Shown here one piece after another: positions 28,659 to 37,330 of a stretch of DNA of 64,000 nt. The DNA is from Streptomyces sp. DH37 (lineage in GTDB: Bacteria; Actinomycetota; Actinomycetes; Streptomycetales; Streptomycetaceae). The notes beneath the pieces are model-generated. The model was not told where the DNA came from and did no database searches. It saw only the letters and a program-made list of their open reading frames with translations. Position 1 is the first letter of the stretch. Each line of letters starts with the position of its first letter. Made by a program: the position numbers and the translations under genes. The stretch lies in contig NZ_JARVKV010000019.1 in assembly GCF_029813835.1 (NCBI RefSeq), positions 26,316 to 90,315 of the forward strand. The letters run 5' to 3'.

Positions 28659-28871
28659 GGTGTTCCCCTCCGAGTCCGGCCGGCCGTCCGCCGGCCGACG
28701 CGTACGATTCTGCGCCTCTGACGCCGTCCCCGTCACCGGCCCGCACGGAGCCGGCCTCATCGGCGACACGAGAAACGTACGCGGGTTCACCCGGCTCGTC
28801 CCAGGGTCCCAGGGCCCAATCCCGCCTCCGCGGGTCCCTCTCACCCGTGTTCCGTCCACCGCCGCGCTCGG

Positions 28872-29702
28872 TCATGGCCGGACCGTTCCCCTCCACGCCG
28901 TGCCCAGCCAGACCGCGATGGCCTCGCTGCGGCTGGTCACGCGGAGCTTGGCGAAGATGCGGTTGACGTGGTTCTTCACCGTCTTCTCGCTGATGAAGCA
29001 GGCGGCGGCGATGCGGTGGTTGGTCATACCGGACGCGATCAGCTCCATCACCTCCGCCTCCCTGCCGCTCAGCCCGAACCGTTCCGCCCGGGAGGCCCCC
29101 GGGACCGGTACCGATACTGACTGTGCCACATCAAATTGCGGTTGCGAAGGAGTCTGCGGGCAGTGTGGCGTATTCGAGACCGGCCGTACTCCCTTTGTTA
29201 ACTGGTTACTTGATCGGGGATGGGAGTTTTGCTCCGACCTCTCGTGTGCGGGTGCGTGTGCCCAGTCCACGAGCGCGCCCGCGACCGCGGGGGTGAGGTA
29301 CGACCGGCCCTCCCCGATGTCCCGCACGGCCGCGGCCAGTTGGCCGGATGTGAACTCACCGTGGACCAGGTATCCCGTGGCCCCCAGCCGCAGGGCCTCC
29401 CGTACGACCTCCGCCTCCCGGCTGTACGTCAGCATCAGCACGGGCGCGACGCGGACCAGGCGCGGCAGGACCGAGAGGCCGTCGGCCCGCGGCATCCGGA
29501 CGTCCAGGAGCACCACGTCGGGCCGGTGCCGCCGTACGGCCTCGCAGGCCTGGCGGCCGTCGGCGGCCTCGGCGACCACCCGGACGCCGTCGCGGCCGTG
29601 GAGCAGGACGGTCAGGCCGGCCCGTACCACCGGGTTGTCGTCGGCGACCACGACGCGCAGCGGCCGTCTCCGGCGCTGTCCGGGAGCGCTGTCGTCCCGC
29701 AT
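28872..29702 (-). CDS. NarL-type response regulator with a TTA codon
   Basis: A 276-residue regulator: receiver at about 15-130 with acidic pair D21/D22 and phospho-acceptor D67 (VVLLDVRMP), T92 (MLTYS), but His114 where the conserved lysine is expected (GYLVHGEF). A 55-residue Gln/Asn/Ser/Pro-rich linker follows, then a LuxR-type HTH (LSGREAEVMELIASGMTNHRIAAACFISEKTVKNHVNRIF). Leu168 in the linker is encoded by TTA (29199-29201), the only in-frame TTA I found in this window. The linker DNA is markedly less GC-rich than its surroundings. It lies downstream of the kinase gene (47 nt) and upstream of flp, so pilin control is likely. Confidence 0.9.
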   Translation of the reverse strand: MRDDSAPGQRRRRPLRVVVADDNPVVRAGLTVLLHGRDGVRVVAEAADGRQACEAVRRHRPDVVLLDVRMPRADGLSVLPRLVRVAPVLMLTYSREAEVVREALRLGATGYLVHGEFTSGQLAAAVRDIGEGRSYLTPAVAGALVDWAHAPAHERSEQNSHPRSSNQLTKGVRPVSNTPHCPQTPSQPQFDVAQSVSVPVPGASRAERFGLSGREAEVMELIASGMTNHRIAAACFISEKTVKNHVNRIFAKLRVTSRSEAIAVWLGTAWRGTVRP

Positions 29703-29749
29703 GGTGCGGCCTCCTGTCGGTGTGGGGCGGAAACGGACGGTACGGAAGG

Positions 29750-31153
29750 TCAGGCGGCGCCGTGCCGGTGCCGCCGCACGACGGCCGCCGGGTCCGCCGG
29801 CAGCAGGGCCTCCAGGGGGAGGTCCAGGCGCACCTCGGTGCCGGTGGCCGCGTTCCCCCGGCCGACGCGCAGACGCGCGCCGATCTCGGCGGCGCGCTCC
29901 ACCATGCCGACCAGGCCGAAGCGCCCGGCGCTCCTGAGCCCGTCCAGGTCGGTCCCCGGCGGAAGGCCGCGGCCGTCGTCGTGGACGCTGATCCGCAGCG
30001 TGCCGTCGACGATCCCGGCCGACACCTCCACGCGGGCGGGACGCGCGTGCCGGTGGGCGTTCTCCATCGCCTCCGAGGCGATCGTCAGCAGGTGCCGCGC
30101 CGTGGCGGGCGGGACGGGCGGCACCGGTGCCGTGCCCAGCGGCCGGAAGACGGCCCGCAGTCCCGAGCGGCGCGCGAAGTCGGCGGTGCGGGCGGACAGT
30201 TCGCCGGCGATGTCCACCCCGCCGTCCAACCCACCGCCCATCCCGCCGTTCACCCCGCCGCCCATCCCGCCGTCCGGCCCGGTGCCGCCGCGCAGGTCGG
30301 ACAGCAGCTCGCGGGACTCGGCCGCGGCGCGGCGGGCGGCCCGGGCCACCAGTTCGGCCTGGCGGCGCACGGTGCCGGGGTCACGGCGGCCGGCGGATTC
30401 GGCCAGCCCGTCCGCGGCCAGGGCGAGCCCGTGCAGGGTCTTGGCCACCGAGTCGTGCATCTCGCGGGCCAGCCGGGCCCGTTCCTCCTCGACCGCCTCG
30501 CCCGCGGCCAGCCGGGCGCGGGCCTCCGCCAGCTCCCGGGACGCCTCGCCGAAGCGGAACAGCAGGTTGCGCAGGGTCACCCCGGCCGCGCCGGCCAGGA
30601 GGCAGAAGCCCGCCAGGAGCAGCACGCTGGTCAGCGCCGCCCGGTTCCCGGGGTACGCCGTGTACGCGACGCCCAGGACCGCGATCTGGAGGGCGGTGAG
30701 GACCCCGGCGCCCCGTCGGCCGTACATCAGGCCCGCGAGCAGCGGTGTGCAGACGGCGGCGTAGCCGAGGGTGGAGCCGGGGGTGGCGGTGATCAGCAGC
30801 AGCGCCCCCAGGAGGGTGTCCGCCGCCAGGACGGCGGGGTGCCGCATCAGCAGGGGGCCGAACCTCCCCCAGTCGCGGTGGAGGACGTACGACACCATGA
30901 ACGTCACCAGGACCGCCCCGCCCACCAGCCAGGTGGCCGGGCCGTCCGCGGCGCGGCCCAGCGCGACCGGGGCGGCCACCGCGACCATCGCCAGGCGGAA
31001 CAGGAACACCTGCCGGCACATCGCCTGCAGCGCGCCCGCCTGGACCGGGAGGGCGGGCTCGGGCACCGCCCCGGAGAGGTCCGGCGCGCGGACGCCGGCG
31101 GCCGCGGCGGAACCCGAGCCCGAACCCGCGCCCGAACCCGCAGTCGTGGTCAT
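29750..31153 (-). CDS. Sensor histidine kinase of the Tad locus (HisKA_3 type)
   Basis: A 467-residue kinase: N-terminal Gly/Ser/Ala-rich stretch, about six membrane helices (FRLAMVAVAAPVAL to LLLAGFCLLAGAAGV), a HisKA_3 dimerisation domain with the phospho-histidine in LAREMHDSVAKTLHGL, and a degenerate-N-box ATPase (IASEAMENAHRHA, HDDGRGLPPG, GRFGLVGMVERA). A Gly/Met/Asp repeat (GGMGGGVNGGMGGGLDGGVD) is inserted between the two catalytic parts. Starts 11 nt after tadC, so it is co-transcribed with the pilus machine. Partner of the response regulator downstream. Confidence 0.9.
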   Translation of the reverse strand: MTTTAGSGAGSGSGSAAAAGVRAPDLSGAVPEPALPVQAGALQAMCRQVFLFRLAMVAVAAPVALGRAADGPATWLVGGAVLVTFMVSYVLHRDWGRFGPLLMRHPAVLAADTLLGALLLITATPGSTLGYAAVCTPLLAGLMYGRRGAGVLTALQIAVLGVAYTAYPGNRAALTSVLLLAGFCLLAGAAGVTLRNLLFRFGEASRELAEARARLAAGEAVEEERARLAREMHDSVAKTLHGLALAADGLAESAGRRDPGTVRRQAELVARAARRAAAESRELLSDLRGGTGPDGGMGGGVNGGMGGGLDGGVDIAGELSARTADFARRSGLRAVFRPLGTAPVPPVPPATARHLLTIASEAMENAHRHARPARVEVSAGIVDGTLRISVHDDGRGLPPGTDLDGLRSAGRFGLVGMVERAAEIGARLRVGRGNAATGTEVRLDLPLEALLPADPAAVVRRHRHGAA

Positions 31154-31164
31154 CCCCCGCCCCC

Positions 31165-32052
31165 CTACTCCCCCGTGATGGAGCCGAAGTCGGTCCCGGA
31201 GCCGAGCAGCAGTCCGGCTCCCATCAGGATGATGGTGGCGGGCACCATGAAGGTGGTGACGATCATGGTGGCCTTGGGGATCGCCCTGGCCGCCCGGCGC
31301 CGCGCGTTCTGCGCGTCGGCGCGCCGCATGTCGTTCGCGATGGCGATCAGGGTGTCCACGATCGGGGCACCCAGCTCCTCGCCCTGCTGCAGCGTGCTGA
31401 CGAACATCGCGACCTGTTCGGAGTCGTTGCGCCGGCGCAGCTCGTCGAAGGCCTGGCGGCGGCTGACGCCCATGTCCATCTGGCGCAGGGTGATGCGCAG
31501 TTCGTCCGCCCAGGGCCCCTCGTAGCGCTCCGCCACCCGCTCCAGCGCCTGCCGGAAGCCCAGTCCGGCGCTGACGACGACCGCGAGGACGTCCAGGAAG
31601 TCGGGGAGGGTGCGCTCGATGTCCTCGCGGCGCTGGCGGACGGCCACCCACAGGCCCACCTCGGCCCAGAACATCCCGAAGGCGGCCAGCAGCACGGCCG
31701 CGACCGGCTGCCCGTCGGCCAGCATCACCAGCGCGCCGAAGAACCCCAGGAAGCCGTAGACGGCGCGGCGGGCCGCGTACCGGTCGATGGTGAGGCCGCC
31801 CGGGTTGCCCGCCATGCTGATCCGGCGGCGCTTGCGGTCCACGCGCGCCGGGCCCATCATGCGCAGCACCAGCGGCGCCCAGCGCATGCCCAGCCGGTCG
31901 ACGGCCGATCCGACGGCGCCGGTGCGCGTGGCGCCGACCTCCAGGGCGACGGCCAGGTCGCCGGGGAGCTTGGTCTCACTGCGGTACATGCGCGCGCCGG
32001 CGAAGATCCCGTAGACGCCCAGCCCCAGGAGGAGCGCGAGCAGCAGGCCCAT
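31165..32052 (-). CDS. TadC-like inner-membrane platform protein
   Basis: A 295-residue type II secretion F-domain protein. A first hydrophobic helix (LLLALLLGLGVYGIF), a central pair (AVYGFLGFFGALVMLADGQPVAAVLL), the T2SSF core (LPDFLDVLAVVVSAGLGFRQALERVAERYEGPWADEL...) and a C-terminal helix (ATMIVTTFMVPATIILMGAGLLL). With TadB it forms the platform that couples the ATPase to pilus assembly. tadB is 15 nt upstream. High confidence in class. Confidence 0.9.
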   Translation of the reverse strand: MGLLLALLLGLGVYGIFAGARMYRSETKLPGDLAVALEVGATRTGAVGSAVDRLGMRWAPLVLRMMGPARVDRKRRRISMAGNPGGLTIDRYAARRAVYGFLGFFGALVMLADGQPVAAVLLAAFGMFWAEVGLWVAVRQRREDIERTLPDFLDVLAVVVSAGLGFRQALERVAERYEGPWADELRITLRQMDMGVSRRQAFDELRRRNDSEQVAMFVSTLQQGEELGAPIVDTLIAIANDMRRADAQNARRRAARAIPKATMIVTTFMVPATIILMGAGLLLGSGTDFGSITGE

Positions 32053-32067
32053 GGCTTCTCCCCCCCC

Positions 32068-33006
32068 TCAGACGTCGATCTTGGAGATGCGGCGGATGGC
32101 GATGAACCCCAGGACGTACAGCCCCAGCGAGACGACCACCGCGACCTGCCCGGGGAGGCTTCCGGTCACCCGGTCCAGGGCGCCGGGCTCGATGGCGTTG
32201 ATCAGCAGCATGGCGCCCAGGCCGATGGCGGGCACCGTGTAGGCCGTGATCTTCACCTGGGAGAGCTGGGTGCGGACCTCGCGCCGGGTCTCCTTGCGCT
32301 CCTCCAGGGTCCGGGTGAGGTTCTGCAGGGAGCTGACGACCGCGCCGCCGGCCCGGTTGGAGAGCACCAGGGTCGTGACCAGGACGACCAGTTCGCGCGA
32401 GGGCAGCCGCTCGGCGAGCTCGTTCAGGGCGTCGTCGATGGAGTGTCCGACGGCCAGCTGGGCGGCGACCTTGGCGAGTTCGTCGCCCGCCGGGGCCTCC
32501 AGCTCCTCCGCGGCCATGCCCAGGGCGGTGCGGAGGGCGAGTCCGGCGCGGGTGGCGTTGGCCAGCACCCGGGACAGTTCCGGCAGCTGCCCGATGAACG
32601 CCTCGATGCGCCGGTTGCGCTGCCAGGTGAGGAAGGCGTTGGCGCTCCAGACGCCGACGAACCCGGCGATCGGCCCGAAGAAGGGCGCCAGGACCGAGGA
32701 GGCCAGCAGCCACAGGCCCGCCACGACCGCCGCCATGGAGACGAGGAACTCGCCCGGCGTCAGGTCCAGGCCGGTGGCGGCGAGCTTCAGCTCGATCCTC
32801 CTGCCGAGCGCGGTCCTGCGCACCCGGCGGTCGACACCGGCGAACCTGCGGCGGCGCCCGGCGGCCTCGGACCGCCCGGTCTGCGAGAGCCGGTCGATCA
32901 GTGCCTGGCGCTGCGCCCTCCCGGAGGAGTAGGCGTGCACGCCCGCGACCGCGAGCACACCGCAGAGCAGTGTGGCGCCGATCGTCGGCAACGCGAGATT
33001 GTCCAT
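32068..33006 (-). CDS. TadB-like inner-membrane platform protein
   Basis: A 312-residue T2SSF-domain protein with N-terminal helices near 8-25 and 83-120, the core LPELSRVLANATRAGLALRTALGMAAEEL...HSIDDALNELAERLPSRELVVLVTTLVLSNRAGG, and two C-terminal helices. Arrangement tadA-tadB-tadC is the standard Tad core order. It lies 21 nt downstream of the ATPase gene. Confidence 0.91.
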   Translation of the reverse strand: MDNLALPTIGATLLCGVLAVAGVHAYSSGRAQRQALIDRLSQTGRSEAAGRRRRFAGVDRRVRRTALGRRIELKLAATGLDLTPGEFLVSMAAVVAGLWLLASSVLAPFFGPIAGFVGVWSANAFLTWQRNRRIEAFIGQLPELSRVLANATRAGLALRTALGMAAEELEAPAGDELAKVAAQLAVGHSIDDALNELAERLPSRELVVLVTTLVLSNRAGGAVVSSLQNLTRTLEERKETRREVRTQLSQVKITAYTVPAIGLGAMLLINAIEPGALDRVTGSLPGQVAVVVSLGLYVLGFIAIRRISKIDV

Positions 33007-33027
33007 GTCCGGTGGGCTTCCCTAGGT

Positions 33028-34365
33028 CTAGACGGCTTCTCTGGTGAGGAGCTGGCTGTCGTCCCGTGCGACGCCGAAGGCGGGCGGGACGGTCTCCCCC
33101 TTCAGCCGGAGGCGCTCGGCGACGCGGCGCGGCAGGGGCAGGTGGCGGAAGACGCCGCGCACCACGCCGTCCGCCCCCACGGGCAGGGAGTCGAAGCGGC
33201 ACACGGTCGCGATGCGGTACTCCTCGCGTCCGCGGGAGTCGAGGACGGCGATCTCGCTGACGCGGCGCGTCCCGTCGGGGTAGCGGCCGAGCTGGACGAT
33301 GACGTCCAGGGCGCTGTTGATCTGGTCCCGCAGCGCCTCGAAGGGGACCTTGACCTCCGACATCGAGGCGAGGGTCTGCAGCCGCATCAGGGCGTCCTCG
33401 GCGGTGTTGGCGTGGACGGTGGCGAGCGATCCGTCGTGGCCGGTGGACATCGCCTGGAGCATGTCGAGGGTCTCCCCGCCGCGGACCTCGCCGACGATGA
33501 CGCGGTCGGGGCGCATGCGCAGGGAGTTGCGCACCAGGTCGCGGATGGTGACCTGGCCCTTGCCCTCGACGTTGGGCGGGCGGCTCTCCAGGCTGATCAC
33601 GTGGCTCTGCTGGAGCTGGAGCTCGGCGGCGTCCTCGATGGTGATGATGCGCTCGCCGTCGGGGATCAGCCCGGACAGGGCGTTGAGCAGGGTCGTCTTG
33701 CCGGAGCCGGTGGAGCCGGAGACGACGACGTTGAACTTGGCGCGGACCAGGCCGGACAGCAGCAGGAGCATCTGCTCGTCCAGCGATCCCAGGCCGATCA
33801 TCTCGCGCAGGGTGTAGGCGCGGGGGAAGCGGCGGATGGTGAGGGTGGGGCCGGACAGGGACAGCGGGGGGATGATGACGTTGACGCGCTCGCCGGAGGG
33901 CAGGCGCGCGTCGACCATGGGGTTGGACTCGTCGACCCGGCGGTTGACGGTGGAGACGATGCGCTCGATGGTCTGCATCAGCTGCTCGGTGGAGGCGAAG
34001 CGCAGCGGGATGCGCTCGACGCGTCCGGCCCGCTCGACGAAGACCTGGTCGGGGCCGTTGACCATGATCTCGGTGATGGAGGCGTCCTCCAGCAGCGGTT
34101 CCAGGATGCCCAGGCCCAGGGCCTCGTCCACGACGCGGCGGATGAGCAGGGCGCGCTCCTGCGTGGACAGCACCGGGCCCTCGCGGCTGATGATGTGGCC
34201 CAGCACCCGCTCCAGGCGGGCGCGGCGCTCGGCCGCGGCGAGCGCCGACATCTCCGCGAGGTCGATCTCCTCCAGCAGCTTGGCGCGGTAGACCGCGACG
34301 AGGTGGCTCTCCTCCTGCCGGTCGCCGGCCGTCTCGGGAGCGTTGATGCGCGCCCTCAGACTCAT
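33028..34365 (-). CDS. TadA/CpaF pilus assembly ATPase
   Basis: A 445-residue hexameric secretion ATPase that powers Flp pilus extrusion. Walker A GSTGSGKTTLLNALSG, Asp box TIEDAAELQL, His box GHDGSLATVHAN and the family's PDRVIVGEVRGGETLDMLQAM. N-terminal helical domain (REGPVLSTQERALLIRRVVDEALGLG) typical of CpaF. Length is usual. Probably translated within the same operon as the flanking tad genes; 64 nt follow the TadE pair. High confidence. Confidence 0.95.
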   Translation of the reverse strand: MSLRARINAPETAGDRQEESHLVAVYRAKLLEEIDLAEMSALAAAERRARLERVLGHIISREGPVLSTQERALLIRRVVDEALGLGILEPLLEDASITEIMVNGPDQVFVERAGRVERIPLRFASTEQLMQTIERIVSTVNRRVDESNPMVDARLPSGERVNVIIPPLSLSGPTLTIRRFPRAYTLREMIGLGSLDEQMLLLLSGLVRAKFNVVVSGSTGSGKTTLLNALSGLIPDGERIITIEDAAELQLQQSHVISLESRPPNVEGKGQVTIRDLVRNSLRMRPDRVIVGEVRGGETLDMLQAMSTGHDGSLATVHANTAEDALMRLQTLASMSEVKVPFEALRDQINSALDVIVQLGRYPDGTRRVSEIAVLDSRGREEYRIATVCRFDSLPVGADGVVRGVFRHLPLPRRVAERLRLKGETVPPAFGVARDDSQLLTREAV

Positions 34366-34429
34366 GTGCCAACTCCTCCTGGTCGTGCGGGGTGGTACGG
34401 GGTGCCGTGCGGTACGGGTGCCGGCCGCG

Positions 34430-34801
34430 TCAGCCGCGCGGCATGGTGGACGTCCTCCTCACCGGGCCGAAGTCGAAGCCGGGGACGACCGAGGGGACGT
34501 CCACGGTGGCGGTGGCGGTCACCTCCTCCTCCGACACCCGCACCGCGAAGCCGGCGTCGAGCCAGTCGCTGACGGCCGCGCGCCCGGCCCGCTCGCCGCC
34601 GACCTCCCCGTCCTCGACGGACTCGGCGCGGGCGGCGGCGCGGGCTCCCGTGCCGGCCTGCTGGGCGGCGTACGCCACGAGGCCGAGCTGGATCGCGGCG
34701 AGGCCGACCAGCAGCAGCAGCGGGAGGAAGCCGACGAACTCCAGGGCGACCTGGCCCCGGTCGGAGCGGAGCCGGCGGAGCCGGGCGCGGTCGTGGCTCA
34801 T
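34430..34801 (-). CDS. TadE-like pseudopilin (second of pair)
   Basis: A 123-residue protein with a prepilin-like leader ending SDRG, then QVALEFVGFLPLLLLVGLAA (Glu at +5), a TadE-family helix, and a C-terminal beta segment (EVTATATVDVPSVVPGF). ATG at 34801 overlaps the stop of the preceding TadE gene by four bases. A substrate of the prepilin peptidase. Probably a minor pilin. Confidence 0.86.
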   Translation of the reverse strand: MSHDRARLRRLRSDRGQVALEFVGFLPLLLLVGLAAIQLGLVAYAAQQAGTGARAAARAESVEDGEVGGERAGRAAVSDWLDAGFAVRVSEEEVTATATVDVPSVVPGFDFGPVRRTSTMPRG

Positions 34802-35190
34802 TCCCGTCCCTCCCTCACCGCTCCGGCCTTCCCCGTGATCGTCATGGGCAGGTTCGCGCCGCCGGGGAAGAGCACCGGCACCCTCAGCCCGACCGTGACC
34901 TCGACCATGCCGGGCCCCGGTGAGCCGCGGCCGACCTCCGCCGCGCCCCGCCACGCGCCCGGCAGGTCCTCCCGGGCCGCGCCCGCCCAGTCCCCGTCCA
35001 CGGCCGCCGCGCGGGCGCCCTCGTCGGCGGCGTTGCCGGCCAGGGTGAAGGTGTAGCCGATCAGGACGAACTGCCACATCAGCGCCAGGACGGCCAGGAT
35101 CAGCGGCAGTGTGCCCACGAACTCGACGGTCACCTGCCCCCGGTCGCGGTCGCGGCGTCCTCCGCCGTCCCGTGCCCGTGCGCCACCCAT
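34798..35190 (-). CDS. TadE-like pseudopilin (first of pair)
   Basis: A 130-residue protein: basic leader with RDRDRG, then QVTVEFVGTLPLILAVLALM (Glu at +5), AGNAADEGARAAAVDGD typical of TadE, and a C-terminal beta region (VEVTVGLRVPVLFPGG). Overlaps the second TadE gene by ATGA, indicating coupled translation. TadZ lies upstream with a 53-nt gap. Confidence 0.86.
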   Translation of the reverse strand: MGGARARDGGGRRDRDRGQVTVEFVGTLPLILAVLALMWQFVLIGYTFTLAGNAADEGARAAAVDGDWAGAAREDLPGAWRGAAEVGRGSPGPGMVEVTVGLRVPVLFPGGANLPMTITGKAGAVREGRE

Positions 35191-35243
35191 CGCTCACCCC
35201 TTCCCGGTCCCGTCCCCGCGGTCCGGCCGATGCCTCGCCGCCC

Positions 35244-36533
35244 CTACGGGCGCCCGTCGGCGCCTCCCCGGCGGCGGCGGAAGCCGGCCGGGCCGCGGTC
35301 GCCGTGCTGGCCGCCCTTGCTCCTGCCCCTGCCCGCCGGGGCCGTCCCGTCGCCCGCGACCAGTCCCAGTTCCCCGGCCAGTCCCCACATCGCCTGCTTG
35401 ACGGTGCTGCGGCTGTCGAGGTCCTGCATCCGGCCGGAGTCCACGGCCGCCTGGAGCTCCTTGAAGTTCGCCGGGACCGTGCCGCGCGCCACCCGGGTGC
35501 GGACGATCTGGGCGATGAGCTGCGGGTGGATCTCCGCGCCGCGGCTGTACCGGTTGACGACCGTCACCGTCTCCTCCGCCTTGCGGATCTGGAGCCGGTC
35601 CCACAGCCGGATCATGCGCTTGGCCGCGCGGACGGCGACGACGTCCGGGGTGGTGACCAGGACGGCGGTGTCCGCCATCTCCACGGCGGCGGCGTTGGCG
35701 CCGTTCATCTGCGTGCCGCAGTCGACGACCACGACCTCGTAGCGGGAGCGCAGCGCGCCGGTGATCTGCCGGGCGGCGCGGTCGTCGACCTCCTCGCCGC
35801 GTTCGCCCTCGGCCGGGGCGAGCAGCAGCGACAGCCCGGTGGGATGGGCGAAGACGGCGTCCCGCAGGACGCGCGGGGAGAGGTCGGCGATGCCCGCGAG
35901 GTCGGCGATCGAGCGGCGGAACTGGACGTCGAGGTAGGAGGCGACGTCGCCCGCCTGGAGGTCCATGTCGACCAGCGCGGTGGCGCGGCCCGAGGCGCAC
36001 GCGGCGAGCGCCAGCTGGACGGCGAGCAGCGTGGTGCCCACCCCGCCCTTGGCGCCGGTGACGGTGACGACGGTGCCGCCGGGGCCCGCCGCGGCCTCCG
36101 GCCCGGTGCCCAGGTGCCGCCGCACCCCCGCCGACCACTGCGCCGCGGCGCCCACCCGGGCGGCCAGCTCGTCGTACGACAGGGGCAGTCCGACCACGCC
36201 GCGCGCGCCGGCGTCCATCGCCGCCGAGTACAGCACGGGGGTGGTGTCCGCCGTCACCAGGACCACCCCGACCGCCGGGAAGCGCAGCGCGACCTCCCGG
36301 ATGAGCTCCAGCGCGGGCAGCGGCCCGACGCGCTCGTGGACGAGGACGACCTCGGGCAGGGCGGCCACCGACTCGGCCGCGATCGCCGCGAGGGTGTCCA
36401 GCAGCGAGGTGGAGTCGCCGACCGGCTGTGCGGCCTCGCTGTCGGGGAGCCGGCTCAGCAGGGCCGTGACGGACCGGGCGGCCTCGGCGTCGCCGACGGC
36501 CGGGAGGATGCGCGTGACCACCGGTGACCTCAC
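35244..36533 (-). CDS. TadZ/CpaE-like ParA-type ATPase
   Basis: A 429-residue protein with an N-terminal receiver-like region (about 1-135) and a ParA/MinD ATPase domain. Its deviant Walker A is TVTGAKGGVGTTLLAVQLA; switch region ALVDMDLQAGDVASYLD; Walker B-like YEVVVVDCGTQMN. TadZ proteins localise the pilus machinery to a cell pole or site. The C-terminus is a basic, Gly/Arg-rich tail. GTG start at 36533 overlaps the cpaB stop. Confident in family. Confidence 0.91.
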   Translation of the reverse strand: MRSPVVTRILPAVGDAEAARSVTALLSRLPDSEAAQPVGDSTSLLDTLAAIAAESVAALPEVVLVHERVGPLPALELIREVALRFPAVGVVLVTADTTPVLYSAAMDAGARGVVGLPLSYDELAARVGAAAQWSAGVRRHLGTGPEAAAGPGGTVVTVTGAKGGVGTTLLAVQLALAACASGRATALVDMDLQAGDVASYLDVQFRRSIADLAGIADLSPRVLRDAVFAHPTGLSLLLAPAEGERGEEVDDRAARQITGALRSRYEVVVVDCGTQMNGANAAAVEMADTAVLVTTPDVVAVRAAKRMIRLWDRLQIRKAEETVTVVNRYSRGAEIHPQLIAQIVRTRVARGTVPANFKELQAAVDSGRMQDLDSRSTVKQAMWGLAGELGLVAGDGTAPAGRGRSKGGQHGDRGPAGFRRRRGGADGRP

Positions 36534-37228
36534 TTGTCCCCGACGAGGGTGTAAGTGCGCTGGTTCTCGGGGATGGCGGTGTCGTCGCCCGGCGCCACCA
36601 GGGCGAGGCGGACGTTGACGGCGAAGGACTCGGCGAAGGCCACCCGCTGGGCGTCGAGGGTGCTCAGCGCGAAGGTGATCGGCACCGCCTCGGCGTCACG
36701 GTCGCCGCGCTCGCCGTCGCGGGAGATGGGGGTGAGCGTGCCGACGTCGATGACGCGGGCGTTGTCGACGATCACCTTGGAGACCTCGTTCTCGTTCTTG
36801 TCGCGGAAGGTCGCGTAGATGTTGACCCGCGAGCCGGACCGGATCTTGCCCGCGACGCCGGTCGCCGCGTCGATCATGATGGCGATCTCCTGTTCGCCCT
36901 TCCGCAGTTCGGGCTGGTCGCCCACCATGTCGGACTGGAGCAGCGACCCCGCCTTCAGGGGGGTGACGGCGATCTTCCCCTCCAGGTCGCGGAGGTCGGT
37001 GATCGCGGTCTCGGGCAGCCAGCGCTCCGGCATCGAGACCTTCTCCACCGCGCCCGCCTCCAGCGCCCGGTAGGCCGGCACGTCCTTCGCCAGCCGGTAC
37101 GCGGTGACCTCGGGACCGACCTTCGACTCCACGTCGCTGATCACCGACAGCACTCCCGCGAAGGCGCCCAGGGCGCACAGGACGGACAGGAGCAGCAGGA
37201 TGACGCCGCGGCGCTGGCGTGAGTTCAT
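36530..37228 (-). CDS. CpaB/RcpC-like Flp pilus assembly protein
   Basis: A 232-residue protein: an N-terminal signal anchor (GVILLLLSVLCALGAFAGVLSVI), then an SAF-like domain (AYRLAKDVPAYRALEAGAVEKVSMPERWLP, LEGKIAVTPLKAGSLLQSDMV) and an RcpC domain (GVAGKIRSGSRVNIYATFRD). In Gram-negatives CpaB supports secretin assembly; Gram-positives lack a secretin, so here it probably works at the membrane-wall interface. GTGA overlap with tadZ. Confidence 0.88.
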   Translation of the reverse strand: MNSRQRRGVILLLLSVLCALGAFAGVLSVISDVESKVGPEVTAYRLAKDVPAYRALEAGAVEKVSMPERWLPETAITDLRDLEGKIAVTPLKAGSLLQSDMVGDQPELRKGEQEIAIMIDAATGVAGKIRSGSRVNIYATFRDKNENEVSKVIVDNARVIDVGTLTPISRDGERGDRDAEAVPITFALSTLDAQRVAFAESFAVNVRLALVAPGDDTAIPENQRTYTLVGDK

Positions 37229-37330
37229 GGTTGCGGCTACCTCGTTCGGGGACGTCGGCGGTGGGCGGGGCGTGCGGAGCGGGCGGGGTGCGCGGAGCGC
37301 GCGGGCTCCCCCTGACTGCGGCGGTTCACC

